Positions 39,734-47,887 of a stretch of 64,000 nt of DNA are shown here, one piece after another. A program made the position numbers and the translations under genes. The notes beneath the pieces are model-generated. The model had not been told where the DNA came from, made no database searches, and saw nothing but the letters and a program-made list of their open reading frames with translations. How positions within the stretch are numbered: the stretch's first letter is position 1; every line of letters begins with the position of its first letter. This DNA is from Methylocystis sp. L43 (GTDB taxonomy: Bacteria > Pseudomonadota > Alphaproteobacteria > Rhizobiales > Beijerinckiaceae): contig NZ_JADNRA010000021.1 of assembly GCF_015709525.1 (NCBI RefSeq), positions 1 through 64,000 of the forward strand, given 5' to 3'.

Positions 39734-40895
39734 AGATATGCCTTCTGTTGAAGTTGGGGAGCGTTTGCGCCTTGCGCGCGAGTCGGCGCGACTCAAGCAG
39801 GCCGAAGCTGCAGCGGCCCTGAATATCGCACGGACGACCCTTATCGCTATTGAGAAGGGGCAAAGGCGCGTGCGGCTTGGCGAGCTGCAACAGCTTGCAA
39901 AATTATACCGCACGTCTGTCAATGCGTTGCTGCGGAAAGAAGCAATCCAGGTCGATCTGGCGCCGCAATTTCGCAAACTTGGCATTCAGCTCGACGAGGC
40001 TGTTGCCGATGCGGCGCAGCTTCTTTCCGATCTCGCAAAAGCGGAAGTCGAGCTTGAAAATCTGCTCGGGGTAAAGCGCGTAAGGAATTACCCGCCAGAG
40101 CGGACGATCCTGCACGGCGATGTGCGCGCGCAAGCCGAACAAGATGCGCTCGAACTGCGGCAATGGCTCGGGCTAGGGCCAAGTCCCATCCTGGACATTG
40201 TAACGCTTCTTGAAATGGAGCTTGGAGTTCGAGTGTATGTTCGTCGTATGCACGGGCGCATTTCCGGTCTGTTTGCTTACGACGATTCCCTCGGGGCCTG
40301 TATCCTCCTGAATGCAAACCACCCGCGCGAGCGGCGCGCGCAAACTGCCGCTCACGAATTGGCGCACCTTGTTTCCACGCGTCGGCATGCGGAAATTCTG
40401 GACGGCGGTTCGACGAATTCCCGCGAGGAACGTTATGCGATTGCGTTTGCTCGCGCGTTTTTGACGCCGGCGCGATCGGTGATGCAGAAATTCCGGGAGG
40501 TGACGGCGGGATCTTCCAAACTCACGCGCCGTCACGTAATCGTCCTTGGGCATACGTTCGGCGTATCGCGCGAGGCAATGGTGCGGCGACTTGAAGAGCT
40601 TGGGCTGACCAAAGATGGAACCTGGGATTGGTTTGAGCAGTACGGCGGCATTACCGACGAACAGGCGCATCAGGTTCTTGGTGATCTCCCCGGCCCGGAT
40701 ATTCACAAGGCAGATGCTGACCAGCCGACGACGCTGCGTCTCGGCCTGCTAGCCGGTGAGGCTTGGCGGCGCGGACTTCTGACTGAAGGCCAGCTCTCGC
40801 GCATGCTGCATGTCGACCGGATTGAACTGCGCCGGATGTTTGACGGCCTGGAAATCGAAGGGAGTGAGGCCGATGGGGCTCTCCTGCCTGACTGA
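39717..40895 (+). CDS. XRE-ImmA/IrrE fusion protein of the QueC cassette
   Basis: A 392-residue protein that joins repressor and protease in one chain. Residues about 12-70 are an XRE helix-turn-helix (VGERLRLARESARLKQAEAAAALNIARTTLIAIEKGQRRVRLGELQQLAKLY); residues about 190-290 are an ImmA/IrrE metallopeptidase with AAHELAHLVSTRRH and the ligand region EERYAIAFARAFLTP. The C-terminal 90 residues include a MerR/HTH-like tail (LGLLAGEAWRRGLLTEGQLSRML). The ATG at 39717 overlaps the end of the QueC-like gene by 17 bp. This long ImmA/IrrE type is often placed before a PIN-domain gene, as here. Confidence 0.88.
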   Translation: MTTLLEDMPSVEVGERLRLARESARLKQAEAAAALNIARTTLIAIEKGQRRVRLGELQQLAKLYRTSVNALLRKEAIQVDLAPQFRKLGIQLDEAVADAAQLLSDLAKAEVELENLLGVKRVRNYPPERTILHGDVRAQAEQDALELRQWLGLGPSPILDIVTLLEMELGVRVYVRRMHGRISGLFAYDDSLGACILLNANHPRERRAQTAAHELAHLVSTRRHAEILDGGSTNSREERYAIAFARAFLTPARSVMQKFREVTAGSSKLTRRHVIVLGHTFGVSREAMVRRLEELGLTKDGTWDWFEQYGGITDEQAHQVLGDLPGPDIHKADADQPTTLRLGLLAGEAWRRGLLTEGQLSRMLHVDRIELRRMFDGLEIEGSEADGALLPD

Positions 40896-41505
40896 TTCAA
40901 CCGCCGTAATCGTCATGGATGCCAGCACCGCAATCAACGTGAACGCGACAGGATACGCTGCGCAGATTCTGCGCGCGCTGCCAAACCGGATTGCCATCAC
41001 CGAGGTCGTGATGGCTGAACTAGCGGAGGACCGGCGTTCCGGACGCCGGGATTCTGAGCTGATTGCCGAGTTGCAAATAGTCGGGCTGATTGAAGTCGCT
41101 CCGCTCTCGGAATCACAGGAACGTCACTTTGAATCGCTGGTGATCGGTCGAGGCGTTGACACGCTCGACGACGGCGAGGCGGCGACCATCGCGTACGCCG
41201 CAGAAACCGGAGCAACAGCCTTAATCGACGAGCGAAAAGCCAAACGCATCTGCGACGAGCGGTATCCGATGATGCGCGTCGGATGCACAGTCGATCTGCT
41301 TGCTCACGCGAGCGTCAAAATGTCACTTGGAGTAACTGGCCTCGCCGACGCGGTGTTTGCCGCTCTTCTGCAAGCGCGGATGAGGGTGCTGCCGCATTAC
41401 ATTGACTGGGTAATCGAGCTGATAGGACAGGAACGGGCGCGGCAATGCCTCAGCCTACCCAGAACCGCCCGGACCGGGAACCGGCTGATAGGGGATGCGC
41501 GTTAG
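40873..41505 (+). CDS. PIN-domain nuclease of the QueC cassette
   Basis: A 210-residue PIN-like (VapC/DUF3368-like) protein. The acidic residues expected in the RNase site are present: Asp in VIVMDASTAINV, Glu in TEVVMAEL, Asp in DTLDDGEAATIAYA, and Asp in TALIDERKAKRIC. The ATG at 40873 is used; it overlaps the preceding gene by 23 bp. It is the last gene of the cassette and is followed by a strong hairpin. In this context it is the likely toxic effector, with the XRE-ImmA/IrrE protein as its control; the link to the QueC-like enzyme is not known. Confidence 0.82.
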   Translation: MGLSCLTDSTAVIVMDASTAINVNATGYAAQILRALPNRIAITEVVMAELAEDRRSGRRDSELIAELQIVGLIEVAPLSESQERHFESLVIGRGVDTLDDGEAATIAYAAETGATALIDERKAKRICDERYPMMRVGCTVDLLAHASVKMSLGVTGLADAVFAALLQARMRVLPHYIDWVIELIGQERARQCLSLPRTARTGNRLIGDAR

Positions 41506-41544
41506 GCGTCCCTTGAGCGAGCGGACAAGCCGCCGCCAAAACGG

Positions 41545-41567
41545 ACGCCCGCAGAAACTGCGGGCGT
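41545..41567 (+). terminator. hairpin after the QueC cassette
   Basis: ACGCCCGCAG-AAA-CTGCGGGCGT is a perfect 10-bp stem 39 bp after the PIN gene stop. The T tract is weak (ATTAGTT), so termination efficiency is uncertain. Confidence 0.55.
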
Positions 41568-41663
41568 ATTAGTTCGATCGCACCGCGCTCGCGAGGCTGG
41601 GACTTGCGGACCACGAGCCCGTCGGCTCAGCGTTAAAAATCCTTTTACGGGTTCAAGGCGTAA

Positions 41664-42068
41664 ATGGCGACCTCTTCAGCCCTCAGAGAAGCGAGCATGA
41701 GCGAGAATTCCGATCTCGAAAAGAGAGCCGTCGAAGCCTTGCTCCATTATCGCGAAGCGCTCGCCAGGGTCGAAGCCTTGGAAAAGGAAGAGGCGACGGC
41801 GCACCAGGCGCTTGTCGAATTGCGCAGTCGCATAGAAAAGTCGACTTCCGATCCCGCCGCTTCGATCGCGAGATCGAATCTCCTCGGAGCCGGGCACGAG
41901 GCCATTTCTCGGCTGCACAACATCCGCCTCGCAATGAGCGAAGCGACGGCGGAGTTGAAATCGGCTTTCACGATTCTTGCCGCCTTCGACGACGCATTGG
42001 GCTACCTCCCAGTTCCGGAGGCGATCGATTCGAACGTGAAGGATGCGGGCGACAGTCCCGAAGAGTGA
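41664..42068 (+). CDS. hypothetical coiled-coil protein
   Basis: A 134-residue protein that I do not recognise. Residues about 15-60 (LEKRAVEALLHYREALARVEALEKEEATAHQALVELRSRIEK) and 75-110 are heptad-like and should form a coiled coil. Start is either ATG 41664 or ATG 41697 (MSENSDLE), which is nearer the conserved-looking part. It lies between the defence island and the transfer region, convergent with the LuxR gene. An A-tract and T-tract pair near 42090-42121 might form a weak terminator behind it. Confidence 0.6.
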   Translation: MATSSALREASMSENSDLEKRAVEALLHYREALARVEALEKEEATAHQALVELRSRIEKSTSDPAASIARSNLLGAGHEAISRLHNIRLAMSEATAELKSAFTILAAFDDALGYLPVPEAIDSNVKDAGDSPEE

Positions 42069-42189
42069 AGTTATGCGAGAGATAGCCCCAAAAAAAGCAG
42101 CGATCCCTGTATCCTTTTTTTCGCATCGGGTTAGAACCCGATCCGGCCTCCCTTCGTGCTGCAGCTCGATAACGTCGCACTGAGTCCCT

Positions 42190-42915
42190 TCAAGGAATCA
42201 GCCCGCGCCTCAATGCCAGCGCCACGGCATGTGCGACGTTTTCAGCATCAAGTTTGGCGCGCGCACTGTCGAGATGAAAAACGACGGTGCGCGTCTTAAC
42301 GCCGAGGATCTGACCGATCTGATCCATAGTGCGGCCGCGTGACGTCCAAGCGAGACATTCCGCCTCGCGTTGACTCAGAGGGGACGATGTATCGAGGCTG
42401 ACAGGCAGCTTCAACGTGGCTTCGACATGAGCATGAAAATACATGCCCATGAGTTGCAAGATGTCCCTTGCCTTCGCAACCTTCTCGTTAAGGTCGGGAC
42501 CGTGCCTATCGGCCACGAAAGTGAGAAGGGCGAACCGATCGAAGCCCGCCGGAATCGGAACGGTGACGCCCCTTTCTATTCCGAACTCTGCCGCCTCGCC
42601 GAAAAACCGCTTGACCTGATTTCCTCGACCCTTCGCCATCTGCGGGCCGCTCCATCGAAAAGGATCACGGTCGCGGCGCGCTCGGATGAGAACCGGGTCG
42701 ATAAGATCATAGCGTTGGCTCAAATAGCGCGTGGTCCATTGCTTCGGATACGTCGAAATCAATGTGGGACCATGCTCAGAGAGCCCGAGGTAGGCAAAAC
42801 TGCGAAAGCCCAATCTCTGAGTCGCCCGCTCGGCGACCGCGCGAAACGCCGCCTTGTCTGACGCTGTGCTGACGCCATCGATGAATTCCTGAAAAGCATT
42901 TTCAACTCGCCGCAT
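42190..42915 (-). CDS. LuxR-family quorum-sensing regulator (TraR-like)
   Basis: A 241-residue regulator with an N-terminal autoinducer-binding domain and a C-terminal GerE helix-turn-helix. The acyl-homoserine-lactone pocket residues are kept: W and Y in KQWTTRYLSQRYDLIDPV, the DP pair, W in PFRWSG and G in IERGVTVPIP. The HTH is SPLSQREAECLAWTSRGRTMDQIGQILGVKTRTVVFHLDSARAKL. The ATG at 42915 gives the usual TraR length; the open frame extends to 43059. No luxI/traI gene is in the window. It is divergent from the virB operon, which it is well placed to control. Confidence 0.88.
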   Translation of the reverse strand: MRRVENAFQEFIDGVSTASDKAAFRAVAERATQRLGFRSFAYLGLSEHGPTLISTYPKQWTTRYLSQRYDLIDPVLIRARRDRDPFRWSGPQMAKGRGNQVKRFFGEAAEFGIERGVTVPIPAGFDRFALLTFVADRHGPDLNEKVAKARDILQLMGMYFHAHVEATLKLPVSLDTSSPLSQREAECLAWTSRGRTMDQIGQILGVKTRTVVFHLDSARAKLDAENVAHAVALALRRGLIP

Positions 42916-43257
42916 TTTTGGGCCTCTCGCCGTTGCTTCGACGCGCCCCCCACTCCCAGTTCGGACAACAGCCTCCACAATCCTTTTGAAGACCGCCGCC
43001 AATTTGCGAATGGTGTCTGTGATAATGATGCGGCGATTTTGTGAACGGGTTTGGCCCATACCTGTGAAATTTCGCAGGTTTATCGCCGCGGCGCTTCTGG
43101 TTCCCTGCGCCCGAATTCATCCGTGATTCGGAAATTTTGAACGATGCGCTTCGCCTCACTAAACCGCCGCCGCGCCAGCGCCGCCGTCAACATCCGCCCA
43201 CGACAGCTCGGACTAAAAGCGCAGCGCGACGCCGCCTGACGCCGCGGAGGCAACCGA
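42916..43257. other. 342-bp luxR-virB divergent region
   Basis: This gap must hold the promoters of the LuxR gene and the virB operon. The LuxR frame stays open to 43059 on the minus strand, so a longer protein is possible. I see no clear 18-bp dyad of the tra-box type. Confidence 0.4.
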
Positions 43258-43806
43258 ATGGACTTCTCAGCTTTCATGGCGCTCACTGAACGTTGCGCGC
43301 CCCGCGTCGACATAGTGCCGCTGATCGAGATCGTGCGAGCGGCGAGCGGTTTTGAGCCTCTTTCGCTCACGATCGATGAGAGCAAGCCGATCAAAATACT
43401 CGCGACGTCCAAGGACGAAGCTATCGCTCTGGCGATGCAGGCGAAAGTCGGCAAGCAAAATGTGCGGCTCGGTCTCGCCGGTCTAACATTTGGCGATTTG
43501 GACAAGACGGGAATCAGCGTCGCGGACGCCTTCGAGAGCTGCCCGTCGCTGCGCGCCGCCGCGCAGATTCTCAACGATGACCCCAAACATTTTTCAAGAC
43601 AGAAAACCCCGGCTGTTCCGAGCGCGGCAGGCGCGAAGCTTTCCGTTAATGATGAATTTTATCATCGCGAGGAGCGCTCGCCTCCACCAGAAGAGTTCGC
43701 CGCTCTAGCGGAGTCGCACGAGACGCCCAAAAAGCAATGGGACGTGTTTGGCGGCGGCTCCGGAAAATCGCTCCTTGTCTATCGGGCGTCTCCCTCCCCA
43801 CGGTAA
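43258..43806 (+). CDS. VirB1-like lytic transglycosylase lacking the catalytic Glu
   Basis: A 182-residue protein at the VirB1 position of the operon. The alignment to the SLT fold is recognisable: FMALTERCAPRVDIVPLIEIVRAASGFEPLSL, then VRLGLAGLTFGDLDKTGISVADAFESCPSLRAAAQIL, which corresponds to the usual LGLxQIN and DAFDPCxNLRAAAxIL. In active VirB1 enzymes the segment is IVRTESGF, with the catalytic Glu; here it is IVRAASGF, so the Glu is Ala. There is also no signal peptide. It may therefore not cut peptidoglycan and might act as a structural remnant. The next gene, the pilin, starts 48 bp downstream. Confidence 0.7.
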   Translation: MDFSAFMALTERCAPRVDIVPLIEIVRAASGFEPLSLTIDESKPIKILATSKDEAIALAMQAKVGKQNVRLGLAGLTFGDLDKTGISVADAFESCPSLRAAAQILNDDPKHFSRQKTPAVPSAAGAKLSVNDEFYHREERSPPPEEFAALAESHETPKKQWDVFGGGSGKSLLVYRASPSPR

Positions 43807-43854
43807 TGCCGCCTGCGAACCATATCTGGCCGTCTCAAATGGAGTCCAAAATCC

Positions 43855-44151
43855 ATGATGCTTTCCTTTCCTCGTCATCTCTCCTTTCATTTGCTCGCCA
43901 GCGTTGCTGTCACGCTCGTTCTCACTGAACCCGCATTAGCGCAAAGCGCCAATGTCGAAAGAGTTCTCCAGAATATTGTCGATGCGCTCACCGGCAATGT
44001 CGCGAAGCTGCTCGCCACGCTCGCAATTATCATCACCGGCATGACTTGGATGTTCGGCTATCTCGACTTGAGGCGCGCCGGCTACGTCATTCTCGGCGTC
44101 GCGATCCTGTTCGGCGCCGCCGAGATCGTCTCGACGCTGACTGGCAGATAG
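43855..44151 (+). CDS. virB2: VirB2/TrbC-type pilin
   Basis: A 98-residue pilin precursor. A signal peptide (HLLASVAVTLVLTEPALAQS, cut after ALA) is followed by a mature part with two hydrophobic helices (LLATLAIIITGMTWMFGYL and AGYVILGVAILFGAAEIVSTL) separated by a short basic loop (DLRRAG), as in VirB2/TrbC. The mature pilin would form the conjugative pilus. Start at ATG 43855 or the next codon. Confidence 0.9.
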   Translation: MMLSFPRHLSFHLLASVAVTLVLTEPALAQSANVERVLQNIVDALTGNVAKLLATLAIIITGMTWMFGYLDLRRAGYVILGVAILFGAAEIVSTLTGR

Positions 44152-44199
44152 GCGCAGAGCTGCGTCTCTTTCCCTCCATCTCTTTGATCGGAACGGCTC

Positions 44200-44535
44200 A
44201 TGAGCGACGAACGCCTCGTCGAGGACACGCTTTTTCTCGCTTGCACGCGCCCAGCCATGATCCTCGGCGTGACGATGGAGGCCATGGGCCTCAACGTCAT
44301 CTTCTCGTCGATCTTATTCGTCTTGGCCGGCAGCCTGCTTTACGGGCTGGCCGCCTTGCCGATCCACTTCGCCTGCCGGCTCGTCTGCCGGCGTGACGCC
44401 AATCAATTCCGGATTCTTTTCGCCTGGTTTGAGACGCGGGGCCGTCACCGCAATGCGAATCTTTGGGGCGGCTCTTCCTGCACGCCATTGCGGCTCGTGC
44501 GCCGCTTCCGCGCCGAGGAGCTCGCTCATGGCTAG
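44200..44535 (+). CDS. virB3: type IV secretion protein VirB3
   Basis: A 111-residue inner-membrane protein with the VirB3 signature: LVEDTLFLACTRPAMILGVTMEAMGLNVIFSSILFVLAGSLLYGL, where TRPAM is typical and two membrane segments follow. VirB3 joins VirB4 at the inner membrane. The stop overlaps the VirB4 start by 8 bp. Confidence 0.9.
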   Translation: MSDERLVEDTLFLACTRPAMILGVTMEAMGLNVIFSSILFVLAGSLLYGLAALPIHFACRLVCRRDANQFRILFAWFETRGRHRNANLWGGSSCTPLRLVRRFRAEELAHG

Positions 44536-46900
44536 CGTCGCTGCGCGTATCAAAGCGCGAGAGGTGGAGGCTGGCGCTCACCTCCCCTACCTACGCCATG
44601 TCACCGAGCATGTGATCTCGCTCTCCACGCGGGCGCTAATCACTACGATTCGACTTTCCGGCGTCTCCTTCGAGACAGCCGACGCAGCCGATCTCAACGA
44701 CCTCCACGCTAAGCTCAATCTGACTCTGCGCAACATAGCTGACGAACGGCTGGCGCTGTGGACGCATGTCATCCGCCGGCGGACCGCAGATTATCCTAAA
44801 GGCTCTTTTCGCTCAGCGTTCGCACGCGAGCTCGATGAAGCCTATCGGGCGCGGCTCGTCTCCGAGACGCTTCTTAGCAACGAGCTCTATTTGACGCTCG
44901 TCTGGCATCCAGGACGTGACGCAACTGAGCGCGCCTCGCTGTTCTTTTCACGCCTCGCGCGCGCAGAGCGCGCCCGCGTCGAAATTGACGCATATGGGCT
45001 AAAGAAGCTTGATGACGTCTCGCGCGATCTGATGGCGGCGCTCGATCGTTATGGCCCTCGCCGCCTCGGCCTCATTGAACAGCGCGGCGTAATCTTTTCC
45101 GAGACTGGCGCCTTCCTCCAGGAACTCGTCGCATGCGAGCGGCTCCCCTTCCCGCTCGTCAAAGGTCCGATCGGACCGGCCCTCTATGCCAACCGCCTGA
45201 TCTTCGGGCGCGAGACGATCGAAATCCGCGGCCCCGGCGGTTCGCGCTACGCCGGCATGCTGGCGTTCAAGGATTATCCGGCGACGACCAGGCCGGGCCT
45301 GCTCGACGGCCTTCTCGCCGCGCCTTTCGAACTCGTCCTAGCGCAGAGCTTCGCTTTCCTTGGCAAGGCGGAAGCGAAGACGGTGATGACGCGCAAGCAG
45401 AATCAGCTTCTCTCCACGAACGATCCCGCCGCCTCGCAGATTGGCGAGCTCGACGCGGCGCTCGATGATCTTGAATCGAACCGCTTCGTCATGGGCGATC
45501 ATCATCTGTCGCTTCTGATCCTAGCCGATGAGCCAAGGGCTCTCCTTGACAAGATGAGCCAGGCGCGGCGCATTCTCGCCGACGCCGGAGCGGTGGTCAC
45601 CCGCGAAGACCTGGGGTTAGAGGCCGCCTTCTGGGCGCAATTACCGGGCCTCTTTAAATACCGGGCGCGGGCCGGCGCGATCACTTCGCGTAATTTCGCG
45701 GGGCTCTCGCCCTTCCACGCCTATCCTTCAGGCAAGGCCGAGGGCAATCATTGGGGGCCCGCCGTCGCGGCGTTGAAGACCGCCTCGGGGTCGCCGTTTC
45801 ATTTCTCATTCCACGTCGGCGATCTCGGCAACACATTCATCTGCGGTCCCTCGGGGTCTGGCAAGACCGCGTTCCTGACTTTCGCCCTGGCGCAGGCGGA
45901 GAAGCTCGATTGCCAGCTCGTCCTCTTCGACAAGGATCGCGGCGCCGAGCTCTTCATTCGGGCGATCAGGGGCTCTTACCTGACCCTGGCGAGCGGCAGG
46001 CCTACCGGCTGCGCGCCTTTGAAGAGCTTCGATCTGACGCCGTCGAACCTCGCCTTCCTCGGCGCGCTGGTGCGCAAGCTCGTCAGCGTCGAGGGAAGGC
46101 CGCTAACGGTCGCCGACGAACAGAGGATCGACAATGGCCTCTTGGCGCTGAGCGCTATGCCGCGCCATGAGCGCTCCTTCTCGGCGCTGCGCGTCTTTCT
46201 TGGCCAACGCGACACGGAAGGAATCGGCGCGCGGCTGGAACGCTGGTGCAAAGGCGGCGCGCTCGGGTGGGTTCTCGACGCTGACGAAGACGCGATCAGC
46301 ATCGATTCCCACGCCTTCGGCTTCGACATGACCGAGGTCCTCGACGACCCGGTGATCCGCACGCCGCTGATGATGGTTCTGTTTCGACGGGTCGAAGAGC
46401 TGATCGATGGCCGGCGCATCATCATCGCGATCGACGAATTTTGGAAGGCGCTCGGCGACGAGGCTTTTCGAGATCTTGCCAATGACGGCTTAAAGACCAT
46501 CCGCAAGAAGAATGGCGTGATGGTGTTCGGGACGCAATCGCCGCGCGATGCGCTGGCCTCGCCGATCGCCCATACGATCGTCGAGCAATGCCCGACGCAA
46601 ATCTTCTTTCCGAACGCCCGCGGTCAGGCCCGGGATTATGTCGATGGTTTCCATCTTACCAAGACGGAATTCAGGCTCATCCGCGAAGAGCTTTCGACCG
46701 AAAGCCGTCGCTTCCTTCTGAAACAAGGCCACGACGCGGTGGTCGCAGAGCTCGATCTCAAGGGAATGGACGACATCCTCGCCGTCCTTTCCGGGCGCAC
46801 CGCGACCGTCGAGCTACTCGATCAGCTGCGCGCGGAGGTCGGCGACGATCCGGCGAACTGGCTCCCACTTTTTCACCCTCGCCGAAAGGGGCTCGCATGA
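44528..46900 (+). CDS. virB4: type IV secretion ATPase VirB4
   Basis: A 790-residue VirB4/TrbE-type ATPase that powers pilus assembly and substrate transfer. It starts MASVAARIKAREVEAGAHLPYLRHVTEHVI. Walker A is ICGPSGSGKTAFLTFALAQAE (about residue 440) and Walker B RIIIAIDEFWKALGDEAF (about 632), followed by MVFGTQSPRDA. Length and motifs are normal. The start overlaps virB3 and the stop overlaps the virB5 start (ATGA). Confidence 0.95.
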   Translation: MASVAARIKAREVEAGAHLPYLRHVTEHVISLSTRALITTIRLSGVSFETADAADLNDLHAKLNLTLRNIADERLALWTHVIRRRTADYPKGSFRSAFARELDEAYRARLVSETLLSNELYLTLVWHPGRDATERASLFFSRLARAERARVEIDAYGLKKLDDVSRDLMAALDRYGPRRLGLIEQRGVIFSETGAFLQELVACERLPFPLVKGPIGPALYANRLIFGRETIEIRGPGGSRYAGMLAFKDYPATTRPGLLDGLLAAPFELVLAQSFAFLGKAEAKTVMTRKQNQLLSTNDPAASQIGELDAALDDLESNRFVMGDHHLSLLILADEPRALLDKMSQARRILADAGAVVTREDLGLEAAFWAQLPGLFKYRARAGAITSRNFAGLSPFHAYPSGKAEGNHWGPAVAALKTASGSPFHFSFHVGDLGNTFICGPSGSGKTAFLTFALAQAEKLDCQLVLFDKDRGAELFIRAIRGSYLTLASGRPTGCAPLKSFDLTPSNLAFLGALVRKLVSVEGRPLTVADEQRIDNGLLALSAMPRHERSFSALRVFLGQRDTEGIGARLERWCKGGALGWVLDADEDAISIDSHAFGFDMTEVLDDPVIRTPLMMVLFRRVEELIDGRRIIIAIDEFWKALGDEAFRDLANDGLKTIRKKNGVMVFGTQSPRDALASPIAHTIVEQCPTQIFFPNARGQARDYVDGFHLTKTEFRLIREELSTESRRFLLKQGHDAVVAELDLKGMDDILAVLSGRTATVELLDQLRAEVGDDPANWLPLFHPRRKGLA

Positions 46901-47607
46901 ATGCGCCTGCTCGATTCATTCCCTTCGTGATCATGTCCGCCCTGCCCTTTCCGGCGTCAAGTCAGGTCGTTTTCGATCCGAGCGTCTTCGCCCGCCAATT
47001 CGACCAGCTGATCGAAATGAAGAAAGAGGTCGAGACACTCACTTCGCAATTGAAAGTCGCGCAGGATCAGCTCTCGCAGGCGAAACAACTCTACGATTCC
47101 TTCAACAGGCTCACAAACGCCAATGACGTCGCAAGTCTCCTGAACTCGTCGGAATTCCGCAAATATCTGCCGGGGGAATTCTCGCAGATCGAGGGTCTTA
47201 TCAAGGGATCAGGCTCGGGCGGTTTCGGCTCCTCCATCGATAGCTATCTTTCGCAAAACCGCGTCTATACGGAAAACCCAGGAAACTCTTTCTACGCCTC
47301 CGAGCTTGATCGCATCGCCCGCCAAACGGGCGCCAAGCACTCGCTCGGTCAGGCCGTCTACGACACGGCCTCTCGGCGCATCGATCAACTCGAGGAACTG
47401 CGCCGCCAGATCAGCGCCTCCAAGGACGCCAAGGAAGTGCTCGATCTTTCCGCCCGCCTTCAGGCCGAACAGGCGCTGCTGCAAAACGACGTGCTACGCC
47501 TGCAAGGCCTCGCAATGGTTCAGCGCGCGCAAGCCGACATGGACGTCGAGCGCGAACACGAACGACGGCGCCAAACAATCGACGAAATGAAGGCCGCCCT
47601 CCAATGA
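46897..47607 (+). CDS. virB5: type IV secretion protein VirB5
   Basis: A 236-residue minor pilus component. A signal peptide (FIPFVIMSALPFPASSQ) precedes QVVFDPSVFARQFDQLIEMKKEVETLTSQLKVAQDQLSQAKQLYDS, the long N-terminal helix of VirB5/TrbJ proteins, and a helical body. The ATG overlaps the virB4 stop; the frame is open far upstream inside virB4 but only this start gives a signal peptide. The stop overlaps the eexN start. Confidence 0.9.
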   Translation: MNAPARFIPFVIMSALPFPASSQVVFDPSVFARQFDQLIEMKKEVETLTSQLKVAQDQLSQAKQLYDSFNRLTNANDVASLLNSSEFRKYLPGEFSQIEGLIKGSGSGGFGSSIDSYLSQNRVYTENPGNSFYASELDRIARQTGAKHSLGQAVYDTASRRIDQLEELRRQISASKDAKEVLDLSARLQAEQALLQNDVLRLQGLAMVQRAQADMDVEREHERRRQTIDEMKAALQ

Positions 47608-47885
47608 AGACGCTTATCTTGACTCTGCTGATCGCGACCTGCCTCGCAGGATGCAATAAGGAACCCAGTTCTTCTGACGCCGCACCGAAGACGGCGGCAC
47701 CGGTCCATGACGTCGCCTGGTATCTCGAGCACGAGGCCGAGCACGACGCAACGAAACGGCGATGCAAGGCCAATCCGGGCGCGCTACGCGAGACGGCGGA
47801 GTGCATAAACGCCGATCAAGCGCAAAAGCAGATTTTCGTCTGGGGGCGCGAAGAAGCCTTGCGCCGCTCGCGTGAGGGCCACTGA
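47604..47885 (+). CDS. EexN-family entry-exclusion lipoprotein
   Basis: A 93-residue lipoprotein with signal LILTLLIATCLAGC (lipobox LAGC) and a short mature part VHDVAWYLEHEAEHDATKRRCKANPGALRETAECINADQAQ, typical of EexN. Such proteins lower uptake of the same plasmid by the host cell. It lies between virB5 and virB6, the usual place. Confidence 0.88.
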   Translation: MKTLILTLLIATCLAGCNKEPSSSDAAPKTAAPVHDVAWYLEHEAEHDATKRRCKANPGALRETAECINADQAQKQIFVWGREEALRRSREGH

Positions 47886-47887
47886 GC

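Noticed and set aside
37773-41505. Complete Qat (QatABCD) system
   Set aside because: Only a QueC-like protein is shared; no QatA ATPase or TatD nuclease is present.
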